64,000 bases of DNA from Acidimicrobiales bacterium (GTDB lineage: Bacteria; Actinomycetota; Acidimicrobiia; Acidimicrobiales; Aldehydirespiratoraceae): assembly GCA_033344915.1 (NCBI GenBank), contig JAWPML010000001.1, positions 1,670,369-1,734,368 on the forward strand. Reading direction: 5' to 3'. How positions within the stretch are numbered: position 1 is the stretch's first letter; each line of letters opens with the position of its first letter. Made by a program: the position numbers and the translations under genes. Below the pieces are notes generated by a model, which was given only the letters and a program-made list of their open reading frames with translations, did no database searches and was not told the DNA's origin. This document shows positions 51,676 through 60,354 of the stretch, one piece after another.

Positions 51676-52371
51676 TCAGCGCTCGAACACGTACTCGCTC
51701 GTGATGGTCACATCGGTCTGATCCATCTCCAGCATCCTGGCCACGGTGTCGACCATGCGGCCGATGTTCGCCTGGAACCGCTCCTCGTCACCCACCGCGT
51801 CGAAGAACACATACGGGTCACTCATCGCCTCGATGGGGAACGCCTCCTCGACGATCGCGGCCCACGGCTGGGGCGGGCCCGACAGTTGGCGCACGATCTC
51901 GTTGCGCACGTACTGAAACGTCGACTGCGTCTCGATCGCGCAGGGGCGCTGCTCCTCGTGCCAGATGCGGAGGAACTCGTCGGCGTCGAGGCCGGCCTTG
52001 CGGACGATGCCCGTGACCTGGACCATTCCCGGCGTCCGCTCCCCCAGCGGTGCCAGCCGATCGGTGTTGACGATCGGACGAGATTCCACCACGAGGAACG
52101 CCGCCAGGTCCGCGGCCACGCCGCTCAGGACCGCCTCGATCGGTCCGCGGTCCTCGCTGCACTCGACCCAGTAGGACACCATGGCCGACTTCGGAGGCGG
52201 CGCCGGATTCATCCGCAACGAATCACCGTCGACATCATCGTCCTCGACACAGATGGTGAGCTTTCGCGCCCCGAGTTCGATGAGCCGGGCGGAGCGGCCC
52301 AACAACGCGTCGGCATGCTCCTGTTTGCCCTGTCCGTCCGATTTCCACAACACGGTCACGATCTTCTCCAT
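51676..52371 (-). CDS. EthD-domain protein
   Basis: I used the ATG at 52371 (MEKIVTVLWKSDGQGKQEHA); an ATG 9 bases upstream is also possible. The 231-residue protein has two ferredoxin-like alpha/beta segments. GIVRKAGLDADEFLRIWHEE and ETQSTFQYVRNEIVRQLSG are the EthD-type helix and strand with His. EthD proteins accompany alkyl-ether P450 (EthB) systems in relatives; here a P450 lies 1.3 kb away. Function is unknown. It converges on the SnoaL-like gene. Confidence 0.72.
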   Translation of the reverse strand: MEKIVTVLWKSDGQGKQEHADALLGRSARLIELGARKLTICVEDDDVDGDSLRMNPAPPPKSAMVSYWVECSEDRGPIEAVLSGVAADLAAFLVVESRPIVNTDRLAPLGERTPGMVQVTGIVRKAGLDADEFLRIWHEEQRPCAIETQSTFQYVRNEIVRQLSGPPQPWAAIVEEAFPIEAMSDPYVFFDAVGDEERFQANIGRMVDTVARMLEMDQTDVTITSEYVFER

Positions 52372-52484
52372 GCGCCGCATCGGAGCACAGATCACGGCGC
52401 CGTGCCCGACCGGCGAAATTGACGACGGATCCGCCGGACGGCGAGGCTCGTCGCCGCGCACGAGACCCGCGGGAGGCCGCACCC

Positions 52485-53579
52485 ATGAACATCCGACGCT
52501 CCCGACTCCGCGTGACCCTCCTCGCCGTCGTCCTCTTCGCAGCGGCGTGCAATCAGCCGATCGAGATCGTCGGCGAGGGCGACGTGATCTCGACCAGCGG
52601 CACCCGCGACTGCACGCTGGCCGACCACACCGCCGGCTCGACCAACTGCACGGAGAACGCGATCGTCGGCGCCTACGACGAGACCTACACCGGCGTGGCG
52701 GCGTCCGGATGGCACTTCCATCGCTGGGCCAACTACTGCCCGGACGCGACGGACAACACCTGCAGTTTCGATGTGGAGGCGGACATCATCACCGCCGCGC
52801 AGGGGATGACGGTGCCGCCCCTGGTCGCCATCTTCCGGCCGGATGTCATCACGGGATTCGACTCCCTGTTCATCGGACACAGCTTCTTCGTCCCCTTCGC
52901 CTACGGCATGTCGTCGCACGCCCCGGACGCCGGCTTCACGGATCACACCCAGGACGTCGTCTTCTCCGGCGGCTCGAGCGGCGCACCCGAAGCGCTCTGG
53001 AACAACACGACGAAGCGCAACGAGATCCAGGCGATCCTCGACACCGGCGACGTCGAGCTGTTCGGGATGACGTATCACCCGAGCTATCCGTCGCTGGACG
53101 GCTATCGCCTGTGGGTCGACTACGCCCTCGACCAGAACCCGGACACCCGATTCTTCGTCGCGCTCCCCTGGCTGACGAACCCGGGCTCGTTCACCGCCAG
53201 CGAGTTCGGCATCATCTGGCACGCGGCCGAAGTGGCGATCAACCACGACATCATCGACAACCTCCGGGCCGAGAACCCCGGCGTCGACTTCTACGGCATT
53301 CCCTACGGTCAGGCGGCCGTGGAGCTCTACGAGCTCTACGACGCGGGGGAGCTGCCGGATGTCGACAGTCTCGTCAGCGGATCCGGCGACGCCATCTTCC
53401 GCGATTCCTTCGGCCACGCCGATGACATCCTCGAGGAGCTGGGTCGACTCGTCTGGCTCCGGGCCATCTACGACGTCGACCTCTCGACCTACGACTACGA
53501 CCCCGGCTACACCGTCGACCTCCTCGCCCTCGCCGATGCGATCATGGACGAGCACGACCCGGCGTACGACGCGCCCTAG
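52485..53579 (+). CDS. secreted lipoprotein with SGNH-like motif, unknown function
   Basis: An ATG preceded by GGGAGG starts a 364-residue product. The signal peptide ends with lipobox VLFAAACNQ. Residues of about 40-105 form a Cys-rich beta segment, and FDSLFIGHSFFVPFAYGMSS near residue 120 resembles the first block of SGNH-type hydrolases (GHS in place of GDS). A late DSFGHADD contains a D-H pair, which may complete the triad. The family is not assigned. It is not obviously in an operon. Confidence 0.55.
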   Translation: MNIRRSRLRVTLLAVVLFAAACNQPIEIVGEGDVISTSGTRDCTLADHTAGSTNCTENAIVGAYDETYTGVAASGWHFHRWANYCPDATDNTCSFDVEADIITAAQGMTVPPLVAIFRPDVITGFDSLFIGHSFFVPFAYGMSSHAPDAGFTDHTQDVVFSGGSSGAPEALWNNTTKRNEIQAILDTGDVELFGMTYHPSYPSLDGYRLWVDYALDQNPDTRFFVALPWLTNPGSFTASEFGIIWHAAEVAINHDIIDNLRAENPGVDFYGIPYGQAAVELYELYDAGELPDVDSLVSGSGDAIFRDSFGHADDILEELGRLVWLRAIYDVDLSTYDYDPGYTVDLLALADAIMDEHDPAYDAP

Positions 53580-53614
53580 TCAGGCGTCGCCGAGGAGGGG
53601 GTACAGTCGCCGAA

Positions 53615-54994
53615 ATGAGCGGCCTCCCTCTCGAGCCGAGCGCAGCCGATCGCGACGAACTCAGCCGCGGGGTCCTCGAGTTCCTCCACCGGTGGATCGA
53701 CGAACGGGACGGGGCACCGGCGTCGTGGCCCGAGCCCGACGGCGCGCTCCTCGACTCGCTGCTGCAGGCGCCGACCGACGACGGGGTTCCGCTCGACCAG
53801 CTGCTCGACGCAATCGGGCGGGCGGCCGACACCGGGTTCGACACCGCCGGCGGGGCGATGCTGTCGTACATCCCGAGCGGTGGCATCTACACCGCCGCCC
53901 TCGGTGGCCTCCTCGGTGCCGTCACGAACCAGTACACCGGCGGTGCCCATGCCAGCCCGGGGATGACCGCGATCGAGGAGTCCGTGGTCCGCTGGATGGT
54001 CGAGCTCTTCGGCCTTCCGACGACGGGCGGTGGCGTGTTGCTGTCCGGTGGCTCGATCGCGAACCAGGTCGCGGTCGTGACCGCCCGCTCCCGGCTCGGC
54101 GACGACTTCCGCGACGGCGTCGTCTACTGCTCGACGCGCACGCACCACTCGGTCGAGAAGGCCGCCCGCATCGCCGGCATCAACACGGACCGGATCCGCC
54201 TGATCGCGTCCGACGAGAACCGCCGGCTCGAGATGGACGCCCTCGCACGGCAGGTGGCCCAGGACAGAGCCGACGGACTCCGTCCGATGCTGATCGTCGC
54301 GAACGCAGGGACGACGGACACCGGCGCCATCGACCCCCTCGACGCGTGCGCGGACATCGCGGCGGAGTCCGGCGCGTGGTTCCACGCCGACGCGGCCTAC
54401 GGCGGCTTCTTCCAGTTGACCGAGCGCGGCCGAACCCGCATGCGCGGCATCGAACGGGCCGATTCGATCACCGTCGACGCCCACAAGTCGCTCTTCCTGC
54501 CGTTCGGCGTCGGGGGTCTGCTGGTGCGCGAGCGCGCCACCGTGGTCGAGGCACACCAGGGACGGGGGGCCTACATGCAGGACGTCCCGTCGACCGACCT
54601 GCCGCACTACATGGAGATGGGCCCGGAGCTCACCCGACCGAACCGTGGCCTCCAGGTCTGGCTCGCGCTCAACCTGCACGGCATCCAACGCTTCCGCGAC
54701 GAGCTCGATCGGATGCTCGATCTCGCCGAGCATGCCGCCATCCGCCTGGCGTCGATCCCCGGGGTCGACGTGCTCGACGACCCGGAGCTCTCCGTGGTCG
54801 CATTCCGAGCGTCGTCCGGCGACGACGCCACCCGGCGGCTGCTCGATGTGCTCGTCACGTCCCGGGAGGTGCACGTGTCGAGCACGACGATCGACGGTCG
54901 GGTCTACGTCCGCCTCGCCTTCCTGAGCCAGCGCACGACCACGGCGATCGTCGATCGCGCCATCGACATCATCGCCTCGGCGTCGGCTGATTGA
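53615..54994 (+). CDS. PLP-dependent group II amino-acid decarboxylase
   Basis: The 459-residue fold-type I enzyme has LLSGGSIANQVAVVTARSRL, THHSVEKAARIAGI, ANAGTTDTGAIDPLD, AWFHADAAYGGF and the Schiff-base Lys in VDAHKSLFLPFGVGGL (about K291). This is the glutamate/aromatic-amino-acid decarboxylase family. Length and motifs are complete. It converges with the FAD oxidoreductase (26-base tail overlap). The amino acid used is not readable. Confidence 0.9.
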   Translation: MSGLPLEPSAADRDELSRGVLEFLHRWIDERDGAPASWPEPDGALLDSLLQAPTDDGVPLDQLLDAIGRAADTGFDTAGGAMLSYIPSGGIYTAALGGLLGAVTNQYTGGAHASPGMTAIEESVVRWMVELFGLPTTGGGVLLSGGSIANQVAVVTARSRLGDDFRDGVVYCSTRTHHSVEKAARIAGINTDRIRLIASDENRRLEMDALARQVAQDRADGLRPMLIVANAGTTDTGAIDPLDACADIAAESGAWFHADAAYGGFFQLTERGRTRMRGIERADSITVDAHKSLFLPFGVGGLLVRERATVVEAHQGRGAYMQDVPSTDLPHYMEMGPELTRPNRGLQVWLALNLHGIQRFRDELDRMLDLAEHAAIRLASIPGVDVLDDPELSVVAFRASSGDDATRRLLDVLVTSREVHVSSTTIDGRVYVRLAFLSQRTTTAIVDRAIDIIASASAD

Positions 54995-56267
54995 GGTTCG
55001 GCTCGACTCCCAGCCAGTCCAGCGCGCCCCGGGCCGCCGCGACGCCGGTGCTGAAGGAGCCCTGGAGCAGGTAGCCGCCGGTCACGGCCTCCCAGTCGAG
55101 CATCTCGCCGGCGACGAAGCAGCCGGGAAGCCGGGTGAGCATCAGGCGATCGTCGATCTCGTCGAACGACACGCCTCCGGCCGTGGAGATCGCCCGGTCG
55201 ATGGGCATGAGGGCCGAGACGGTCAAGAGAACATGCTTCGCCAACCTGGCCACGCGATTCGGTTCGGTCGGCAACTCGTTGCCGGTGGCTTCGCGCATGA
55301 GTCCGACCGCGACCGGAGCGAAGCCGGCGCGACGCAGCCATGTCGAGCGGGAGTCCTTGGCCCGTTTCCGCTCGACGAGTCGTCGGGTCAGCGCCTCGAC
55401 GGTGAGGTCGGGTTGGAGGTCGATCACGAGCGTCGCTCCGGCAGCGTCGCCGGCCAGCGCCGCACGAAGGGCCGTCGACTGGGCATAGATCGGCCCGCCC
55501 TCCAGCCCCGTGGTGGTGACGACCGGATCACCGCGTACCGGGTCGACGCCGATGGAGTCGGCGCCCGTCGAGACCGCCACGTTCTTCACCGGCGTGCCTG
55601 CGAAGCGCGCCGCGAACTCGGCGGTCCACGGCACATCGACACCACAGTTGGCCGCCGCCAGGGGCACGACATCCACGCCGCGGCGCGCGAACTCGTCCAC
55701 CCAGCCACCATCGGATCCCACCCGCGGCCAGCTCGCGCCGCCGAGCGCGATCACGACCACGTCGGCGGCGACCTCGACGGTGGAACCATCAGCCCGGATG
55801 AACCGGGCGGTGGTCGGCGACGGATTCCCGTCCCCGTCGTCGGCCCACCCCGACCATCGGTGGTCGCCTCGGATCTCCACACCAAACTCGGCGAGTCGCC
55901 CCAGCCACGCGCGCAGCAGCGGTGCCGCCCGGAACGACTCGGGAAACACCCGCCCGCTCGAACCGACGAAGGTGGGCTCGCCCAGCCCGACACACCAGGC
56001 GCGCAGATCATCGGGCGTGAAGCCCCGGATCAACGGCTCGAGCCGGCCCCTACGAGCTCCGAACCGATCGAGGAGGGAATCGATCGGCTCGCTGTGGGTG
56101 ATGTTCAGTCCGCTCCGTCCGGCGAGGAGGAACTTCCGCCCGACCGACCGTTTGTGGTCGTAGACGGTGACCGCCAGCCCCGCCCCGGCGAGCACCTCCG
56201 CGGCAATCAGCCCGGCGGGACCGCCACCGACGACGACAGCCCGGCGGCGGGGCGTCGACACGCTCAC
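54969..56267 (-). CDS. HI0933-family NAD(P)/FAD-dependent oxidoreductase
   Basis: The GTG at 56267 overlaps the HxlR stop (GTGA), which decides this start over an ATG at 56300. The 432-residue flavoprotein has VVGGGPAGLIAAEVLAGAGL (GxGxxG dinucleotide fold), VGRKFLLAGRSGLNITHSEP (characteristic GRKxxxxGxGxxN of the family), and a C-terminal FVAGEMLDWEAVTGGYLLQG FAD motif. Function in this family (BaiN/RdsA, HI0933-like) is poorly known; reductase for unsaturated substrates in some. It is co-translated with the HxlR regulator. Confidence 0.88.
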   Translation of the reverse strand: MSVSTPRRRAVVVGGGPAGLIAAEVLAGAGLAVTVYDHKRSVGRKFLLAGRSGLNITHSEPIDSLLDRFGARRGRLEPLIRGFTPDDLRAWCVGLGEPTFVGSSGRVFPESFRAAPLLRAWLGRLAEFGVEIRGDHRWSGWADDGDGNPSPTTARFIRADGSTVEVAADVVVIALGGASWPRVGSDGGWVDEFARRGVDVVPLAAANCGVDVPWTAEFAARFAGTPVKNVAVSTGADSIGVDPVRGDPVVTTTGLEGGPIYAQSTALRAALAGDAAGATLVIDLQPDLTVEALTRRLVERKRAKDSRSTWLRRAGFAPVAVGLMREATGNELPTEPNRVARLAKHVLLTVSALMPIDRAISTAGGVSFDEIDDRLMLTRLPGCFVAGEMLDWEAVTGGYLLQGSFSTGVAAARGALDWLGVEPNLNQPTPRR

Positions 56268-56605
56268 CCGGGCGTGCCTCGAGCCCATCGGCGGGCCCAC
56301 TCATCGAGTGGCGCGAGTGCGTCGCCGAGGCCCTCGCCCACACCCGTCAGGGCGTAGTCCCCTCGATCGTCCTTCTCGATCAGTCCCGCCTCGGAGAGCT
56401 CTCGCAGCCGGTCGTAGAGGACGCTCGACGACATCTCATCGCATCGTTCCTTCAGCGCTCGCGCCCCCAGCGGGCCCGATCGCAGCTCCCACAGGACGCG
56501 CAGCGCCCATCGCCGGCCGAGCAGGTCCATCGCCGCCATGACCGGCCGGCCGGAAGACGAGCCGCGGACCGGCTCGCCCGGCCTCGGCACGCTGCTCTCA
56601 CCCAT
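56264..56605 (-). CDS. HxlR-family transcriptional regulator
   Basis: The 113-residue winged-helix protein contains MAAMDLLGRRWALRVLWELR and LKERCDEMSSSVLYDRLREL, then LSEAGLIEKDDRG, the normal order in HxlR. There is no Cys in the usual redox or aldehyde sensing position. It is divergent from a carboxymuconolactone-decarboxylase-like gene and is co-translated with a flavoprotein; the palindrome in the shared gap is the probable operator. Confidence 0.88.
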   Translation of the reverse strand: MGESSVPRPGEPVRGSSSGRPVMAAMDLLGRRWALRVLWELRSGPLGARALKERCDEMSSSVLYDRLRELSEAGLIEKDDRGDYALTGVGEGLGDALAPLDEWARRWARGTPG

Positions 56606-56620
56606 CAGGAACTCGCTTTC

Positions 56621-56674
56621 GTTTCGTTATTCGAAACGCTATCGTCCGGACGACGGAGTTTCGAATAACGAAAC
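56621..56674. promoter_or_regulatory. 54-bp dyad operator in the HxlR/CMD divergent promoter
   Basis: gtttcgttattcgaaac (56621-56637) is exactly the reverse complement of gtttcgaataacgaaac (56658-56674); the 20-base spacer holds a perfect 12-mer palindrome tcgtccggacga (56642-56653) on the same symmetry axis. Each arm is itself partly palindromic (tttcg...cgaaa). Two HxlR dimers could bind. It lies 16 bases upstream of the HxlR start and 26 upstream of the divergent gene, so it can repress both. Confidence 0.8.
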
Positions 56675-56699
56675 ATAGCCGAACTGGAGACACCCCGAC

Positions 56700-57263
56700 A
56701 TGACAGCCCCGCGAGTCGACCCCCTCACCCCGCCCTTCGATCCCGAGGTCGGCGCACAGCTCGAGCAGATGATGCCGCCCGGTGTGGCACCCATCGCCCT
56801 GTTCCGCACGTTCGCCCACAACCTGCCGATGACCCAGGCCATGAGTAGCTGGGGCAGCTACGAGTTGTCCCGACACCTCTCGCTCACGATGCGCCAGCGA
56901 GAGCTCGTGATCGACCGCGTCACCGCCCGATGTGGCTGCGAATACGAATGGGGCGTGCATGTCGCCTTTTTCGCCGACCGGGTCGGACTGACGCCGGTGC
57001 AGCTGCGGTCGATCACCCATGGCTCACCCGACGACGCGTGTTGGGAACCCGAGGAGGCGGTCCTCCTCCGTGCCGTCGACGAACTCCACGATCTCGCGAG
57101 CATCAGCGATGCGACCTGGGCGGACCTCTCGGCGTCGCTCACCGTCGAGCAGATCCTCGATTGCCTGCTGCTCGCGGGCTGGTACCACGCCATCAGCTTC
57201 GCCGCGAACGGGGCCCGTGTCCCGCTCGAAGAAGGCGCGCCCCGATTCGACGACTGTCGATGA
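56700..57263 (+). CDS. carboxymuconolactone-decarboxylase/AhpD-like protein
   Basis: The 187-residue all-helical protein contains QRELVIDRVTARCGCEYEWG followed by VHVAFF, the CMD/AhpD active-site segment (Cys pair and His). The spacing here is CGC, so an AhpD-type CxxC disulphide is altered. Related proteins are peroxidase-like or gamma-carboxymuconolactone decarboxylases. Its start is 26 bases from the operator, so HxlR regulation is likely. Confidence 0.83.
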   Translation: MTAPRVDPLTPPFDPEVGAQLEQMMPPGVAPIALFRTFAHNLPMTQAMSSWGSYELSRHLSLTMRQRELVIDRVTARCGCEYEWGVHVAFFADRVGLTPVQLRSITHGSPDDACWEPEEAVLLRAVDELHDLASISDATWADLSASLTVEQILDCLLLAGWYHAISFAANGARVPLEEGAPRFDDCR

Positions 57264-57265
57264 GC

Positions 57266-57844
57266 TCAGGAGCCCTCGGCGGGATCTTCTGCGTCGGCGG
57301 CGCGGGCGGTCGGGCCGTCGGCGTCGCCGAGGGCGTCGGCCAGACGATCGACCGTGCCGTCGTCCAGGTTGGCGTAGACGAGATCCGAACCGGTGAAGCG
57401 CCGCGCCTCACCGACGAGCGCCTCCTCGTCGAGGTCGGTCGCGAGCAGGGCGACGATCGCGGAGCCGGGGAGCACGGTTTCCTTGAACCAGGCCACCCAC
57501 TCGTCGGAGATGCCGAGATCGACGACCTTCGCGACGAGCGCCCCGGCTCCGGCGCCGGCCGCGATCCCGGTGACCCAGCCGATCGGGCCGCCGACGAGGA
57601 GACCGATCAGGCCCGCCCACACCGCGCCGGACAGCGCAGTACGACCGCCCTGGGGGTCGGTGGTTTCCACGACACGCGTCGTGCCGTCCTCGTTCTTGGT
57701 GATGAGCACCCGGTCCACCAACACCAGGTCACCGCGCGCGGCGAGGCCGAGCGCGGCAGTCATGAACTCCTGCGCTCGGTAGATGTCGGGGAACGCGATC
57801 CCGACCAGGGTCTGCGGGGTCGCGTCAGTCTCTTCGTCAGCCAT
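57266..57844 (-). CDS. DUF1269-type membrane protein
   Basis: The ATG at 57844 gives 192 residues. TLVGIAFPDIYRAQEFMTAA is followed by DLVLVDRVLITKNEDGTTRV, then Gly-rich hydrophobic helices (LSGAVWAGLIGLLVGGPIGW and TGIAAGAGAGALVAKVVDLG), characteristic of DUF1269 proteins. The C-terminal part has a second alpha/beta repeat (GSAIVALLATDLDEEALVGE). Function is unknown. Confidence 0.82.
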   Translation of the reverse strand: MADEETDATPQTLVGIAFPDIYRAQEFMTAALGLAARGDLVLVDRVLITKNEDGTTRVVETTDPQGGRTALSGAVWAGLIGLLVGGPIGWVTGIAAGAGAGALVAKVVDLGISDEWVAWFKETVLPGSAIVALLATDLDEEALVGEARRFTGSDLVYANLDDGTVDRLADALGDADGPTARAADAEDPAEGS

Positions 57845-57898
57845 CGCGTGCACGATAGGCGACGACCGTCCGGTTCCGGCCGAGGCCGGTGGGGACCT

Positions 57899-57934
57899 CC
57901 GCAACGGGGCGCATGCGAACGCGCCCGGTTGCGG
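57899..57934 (-). terminator. hairpin downstream of the helicase/cold-shock frame
   Basis: The arm at 57899-57912 pairs with 57921-57934 over 14 bases with one mismatch around an 8-base loop. It lies 17 bases after the cold-shock stop codon and upstream of the DUF1269 gene. It lacks a T run, so it may be a terminator of the pause-hairpin type or an mRNA 3' stabiliser. Confidence 0.55.
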
Positions 57935-57951
57935 ATGGGTCCAGCCGTTGT

Positions 57952-58149
57952 TCAGATGGCGCGGACGTTCAGGGCTTCGTCGCCCTTGCGGCCGGGTCCG
58001 ACCTCGAACTCGACCCGCTGGCCTTCCTCGAGGGACTTGAAGCCGTCACCGGCGATGTTGGAGAAGTGGACGAACACGTCGGCGTCTCCCTCGCGTTCGA
58101 TGAAGCCGAAGCCCTTGTCGTTGTTGAAGAACTTGACGGTTCCTTGCAT
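57952..58149 (-). CDS. cold-shock protein encoded at the 3' end of the helicase frame
   Basis: An internal ATG at 58149, preceded by AAAGGAAG at optimal spacing, yields a 65-residue cold-shock domain ([29 protein letters not shown]). It is nearly the same protein as the one at 22276-22476. A hairpin (58170-58188) sits right before the ribosome-binding site. A separately made CspA is very probable. Confidence 0.85.
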   Translation of the reverse strand: MQGTVKFFNNDKGFGFIEREGDADVFVHFSNIAGDGFKSLEEGQRVEFEVGPGRKGDEALNVRAI

Positions 58150-59337
58150 ATTTCTTCCTTTGTTTGCGAGCCCGACATCGTGTCGGGCCCGTCTGGAGAT
58201 GTTGCCCCGCTCCGGCGCGGCGGTGAGCCGCTCGGTGTCGGGGTCGATGATCTGGTGGTCGAGGCCGACGTCGCGCTGCATGCGGCGCACGTCCTTCGCC
58301 TGGTCGGGCTGGACCAGCGACACGACCACACCGCCTCGGCCGCCGCGGGCGGTTCGGCCGGAGCGGTGGATGTAGGCCTTGTGGTCGGCGGGCGGGTCGT
58401 AGTGGATGACCGATGCGACCTCGTCGATGTGGATGCCACGAGCCGCGACATCGGTGGCGACCAGCGCCTGCGTCCGACCTTCGCCGAACTCCGCGAGGGC
58501 GCGGTTGCGCTGGCTCTGGTTGCGTCCGCCATGGATGGCGGCGGCGCCGACGCCGGCGCGTCCGAGCTGCTTCTTGAGCCGATCGGCGCCGTGACGGGTG
58601 CGACAGAACACGATCGCCGGCCAGGCCGCGTTGATCGCGTCGGCCGTGACCCGGGAACGGTCGCTCTGCTCGACCTTCCAGAAATGGTGGTCCGCGGCGG
58701 TGATGTCGGGAGTCTCCTCACCGACCTCGTGGCGGATCGGGTCGACCTGGTACCGGCGGGTCAGCTCGGCGACGTCGCCGTCGAGCGTCGCCGAGAACAG
58801 CAGTGTCTGCCGGTCCGACGCGGTCTGGTCGAGGATCCGACGCACGGCCGGCATGAATCCCATGTCGGCCATCCGATCGGCCTCGTCGAGCACGACCCGT
58901 TCGACGGCGTCGAGACGCACGTCGCCCTGTTGGATCAGGTCCTCGAGACGACCGGGGCAGGCGACGAGGATGTCGACGCCGGAGCGCAGCGCGCTGCGTT
59001 GCTTGCCGTAGCCGACGCCGCCGTAGACCACCGCGACGCGGGTGCGACCGGCGAACACCTCCAGCTCGGAGGCGATCTGATCGGCGAGCTCGCGGGTCGG
59101 GGCGAGCACCAGACTCCGCGGGCGACGCGGTTCTGCTCGTTCAGCGAGAGCCACGAGGGGCACACCGAACGCCAGGGTCTTGCCCGACCCGGTCGGGGCA
59201 CGGCCGCAGACGTCGCGGCCGGCGAGCGTGTCCTCGATCGTTGCCGCCTGGATCTCGAACGGTTCGGTGATGCCGTTGCGCGCGAGTGCGGCGCAGATCG
59301 GCTCGGGCACGCCCAGTCGGGCGAAGGTCTTCGTCAT
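57952..59337 (-). CDS. DEAD-box RNA helicase in continuous frame with a cold-shock domain
   Basis: The ATG at 59337, after GGAGACC, opens 461 codons. Helicase motifs are complete: Q motif (Q30), APTGSGKT (47-54), PTREL (80-84), DEAD (151-154), SAT (182-184), [11 protein letters not shown] and HRSGRTAR. After [20 protein letters not shown] the frame runs on, with no stop, into a full cold-shock domain (residues 397-461). The RecA-type helicase core is short, as in RhlE/CsdA-like enzymes. A strong internal ribosome-binding site before residue 397 means that free cold-shock protein is also made. Whether ribosomes also read through to make a fused product is the open question; the sequence allows it. 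Confidence 0.85.
   Translation of the reverse strand: MTKTFARLGVPEPICAALARNGITEPFEIQAATIEDTLAGRDVCGRAPTGSGKTLAFGVPLVALAERAEPRRPRSLVLAPTRELADQIASELEVFAGRTRVAVVYGGVGYGKQRSALRSGVDILVACPGRLEDLIQQGDVRLDAVERVVLDEADRMADMGFMPAVRRILDQTASDRQTLLFSATLDGDVAELTRRYQVDPIRHEVGEETPDITAADHHFWKVEQSDRSRVTADAINAAWPAIVFCRTRHGADRLKKQLGRAGVGAAAIHGGRNQSQRNRALAEFGEGRTQALVATDVAARGIHIDEVASVIHYDPPADHKAYIHRSGRTARGGRGGVVVSLVQPDQAKDVRRMQRDVGLDHQIIDPDTERLTAAPERGNISRRARHDVGLANKGRNMQGTVKFFNNDKGFGFIEREGDADVFVHFSNIAGDGFKSLEEGQRVEFEVGPGRKGDEALNVRAI
58170..58188 (-). promoter_or_regulatory. hairpin before the internal cold-shock start
   Basis: gcccgaca (58170-58177) pairs perfectly with tgtcgggc (58181-58188) around a 3-base loop, 21 bases upstream of the internal ATG. 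It lies inside the helicase-to-cold-shock linker, so it can affect both read-through and re-initiation. A comparable hairpin precedes the other cold-shock gene. Confidence 0.5.
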
Positions 59338-59579
59338 GGGGGTCTCCTCGCCCGCGAAGCAATGGCGGACGAAATCAGGGTTCGGGCGCCTCGGCGTTTT
59401 CGACGAGGTCGGGATCAACTCGGGGTGGCTCACTTGACTGGAAGAACCACGCCGGTCTGCGAACCCACGGGTGGACATCCCACCCGGGCAGCCCCCACCC
59501 TACCCCCGATGGAGCCGAGACCCTCGCCGGTCGCCGCTCGGGCGCGCCACCGCCATCGCCTCGCGCTCGGCCCCCGACC

Positions 59580-60320
59580 TCACGGAGCGGTCAGCGGCGG
59601 GAGGATCTCCTCCCAGAGATCGGCACGGACCCGAAGCGTCCCTGTGCTCACCGAGGTGAATTCGTCGCCGGGCCAGGGCATGACGGACATGATGCCGTAC
59701 GCGTCCTCGAACCGCCCCGTTCCGCCGTCGATCACCCAGTTGGCGACGAGCGGCGTCGCAACGGAGCACAGCGGATTGCGGAGGCGGAAGAAGGCCTCGT
59801 CGCCGGAGAGCGTGGTCATGCTCCCCGACGCCTCGTACACGACCGGATTGCCGATGCTGCCGTCGCTGCCCGTGCAGGACTCATCGAGGTAGGTGGTCCG
59901 AGTCCCCGATTCCGCGTCGAGAGCCTGCCCGAGATGCGTGCCGTAGAGGGTTCCCGTCTGTTCGAACGAACAGACCTCACGATCCGGGTCGGAGGTGTCA
60001 CAGTCCGCCTCCGTGTCCCCGAAGGACTCCCAGACGAACCCGGAGAAGAACGGCAGCTCGATGAAGTCCGCGCCCTCCGCCGTCGCAGGAGCTTGCGTCG
60101 TCGTCGGGGCTTCCGTTGTCGTCGGGACGTGCGTCTTCCTCGGGGCTTCCGTCGTCGTCGGCGCTTCGGTCGGCTCCGCTGATGGCGCGTCGTCTCCACA
60201 GCCGACCGCGAGCAACGCCAGAACGAGGAGTGCGAGCACGAGCAGTGCCGGGCCGCTGCGTGCCGCCTCCCGTCCACGTCGAAGCAGCAACCTCGGTTGA
60301 TGATCCGTACGGTGCTTCAT
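59580..60320 (-). CDS. secreted lipoprotein, unknown function
   Basis: The ATG at 60320 has an AAGGAG ribosome-binding site. The signal peptide reaches a lipobox (ALLAVGCGDD). A Thr/Pro/Ala/Glu-rich spacer (about residues 45-80, APTTTEAP repeated) precedes a beta-rich domain of about 160 residues with Cys pairs (EADCDTSDPDREVCSFEQTG, DESCTGSD). No family is recognised. It is third in an operon behind a sigma factor and its anti-sigma-like partner, 34 bases downstream, so it may be a regulated output or a sensor. Confidence 0.7.
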   Translation of the reverse strand: MKHRTDHQPRLLLRRGREAARSGPALLVLALLVLALLAVGCGDDAPSAEPTEAPTTTEAPRKTHVPTTTEAPTTTQAPATAEGADFIELPFFSGFVWESFGDTEADCDTSDPDREVCSFEQTGTLYGTHLGQALDAESGTRTTYLDESCTGSDGSIGNPVVYEASGSMTTLSGDEAFFRLRNPLCSVATPLVANWVIDGGTGRFEDAYGIMSVMPWPGDEFTSVSTGTLRVRADLWEEILPPLTAP

Positions 60321-60354
60321 GCTTTCGACTCCTTGGTTGACGGCAGAGAAGTTC

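Noticed and set aside
54969-54994. Tail-to-tail overlap of PLP decarboxylase and flavoprotein as an antisense regulatory element
   Set aside because: Convergent overlaps of 15-30 bases occur at several places here and need no special function.
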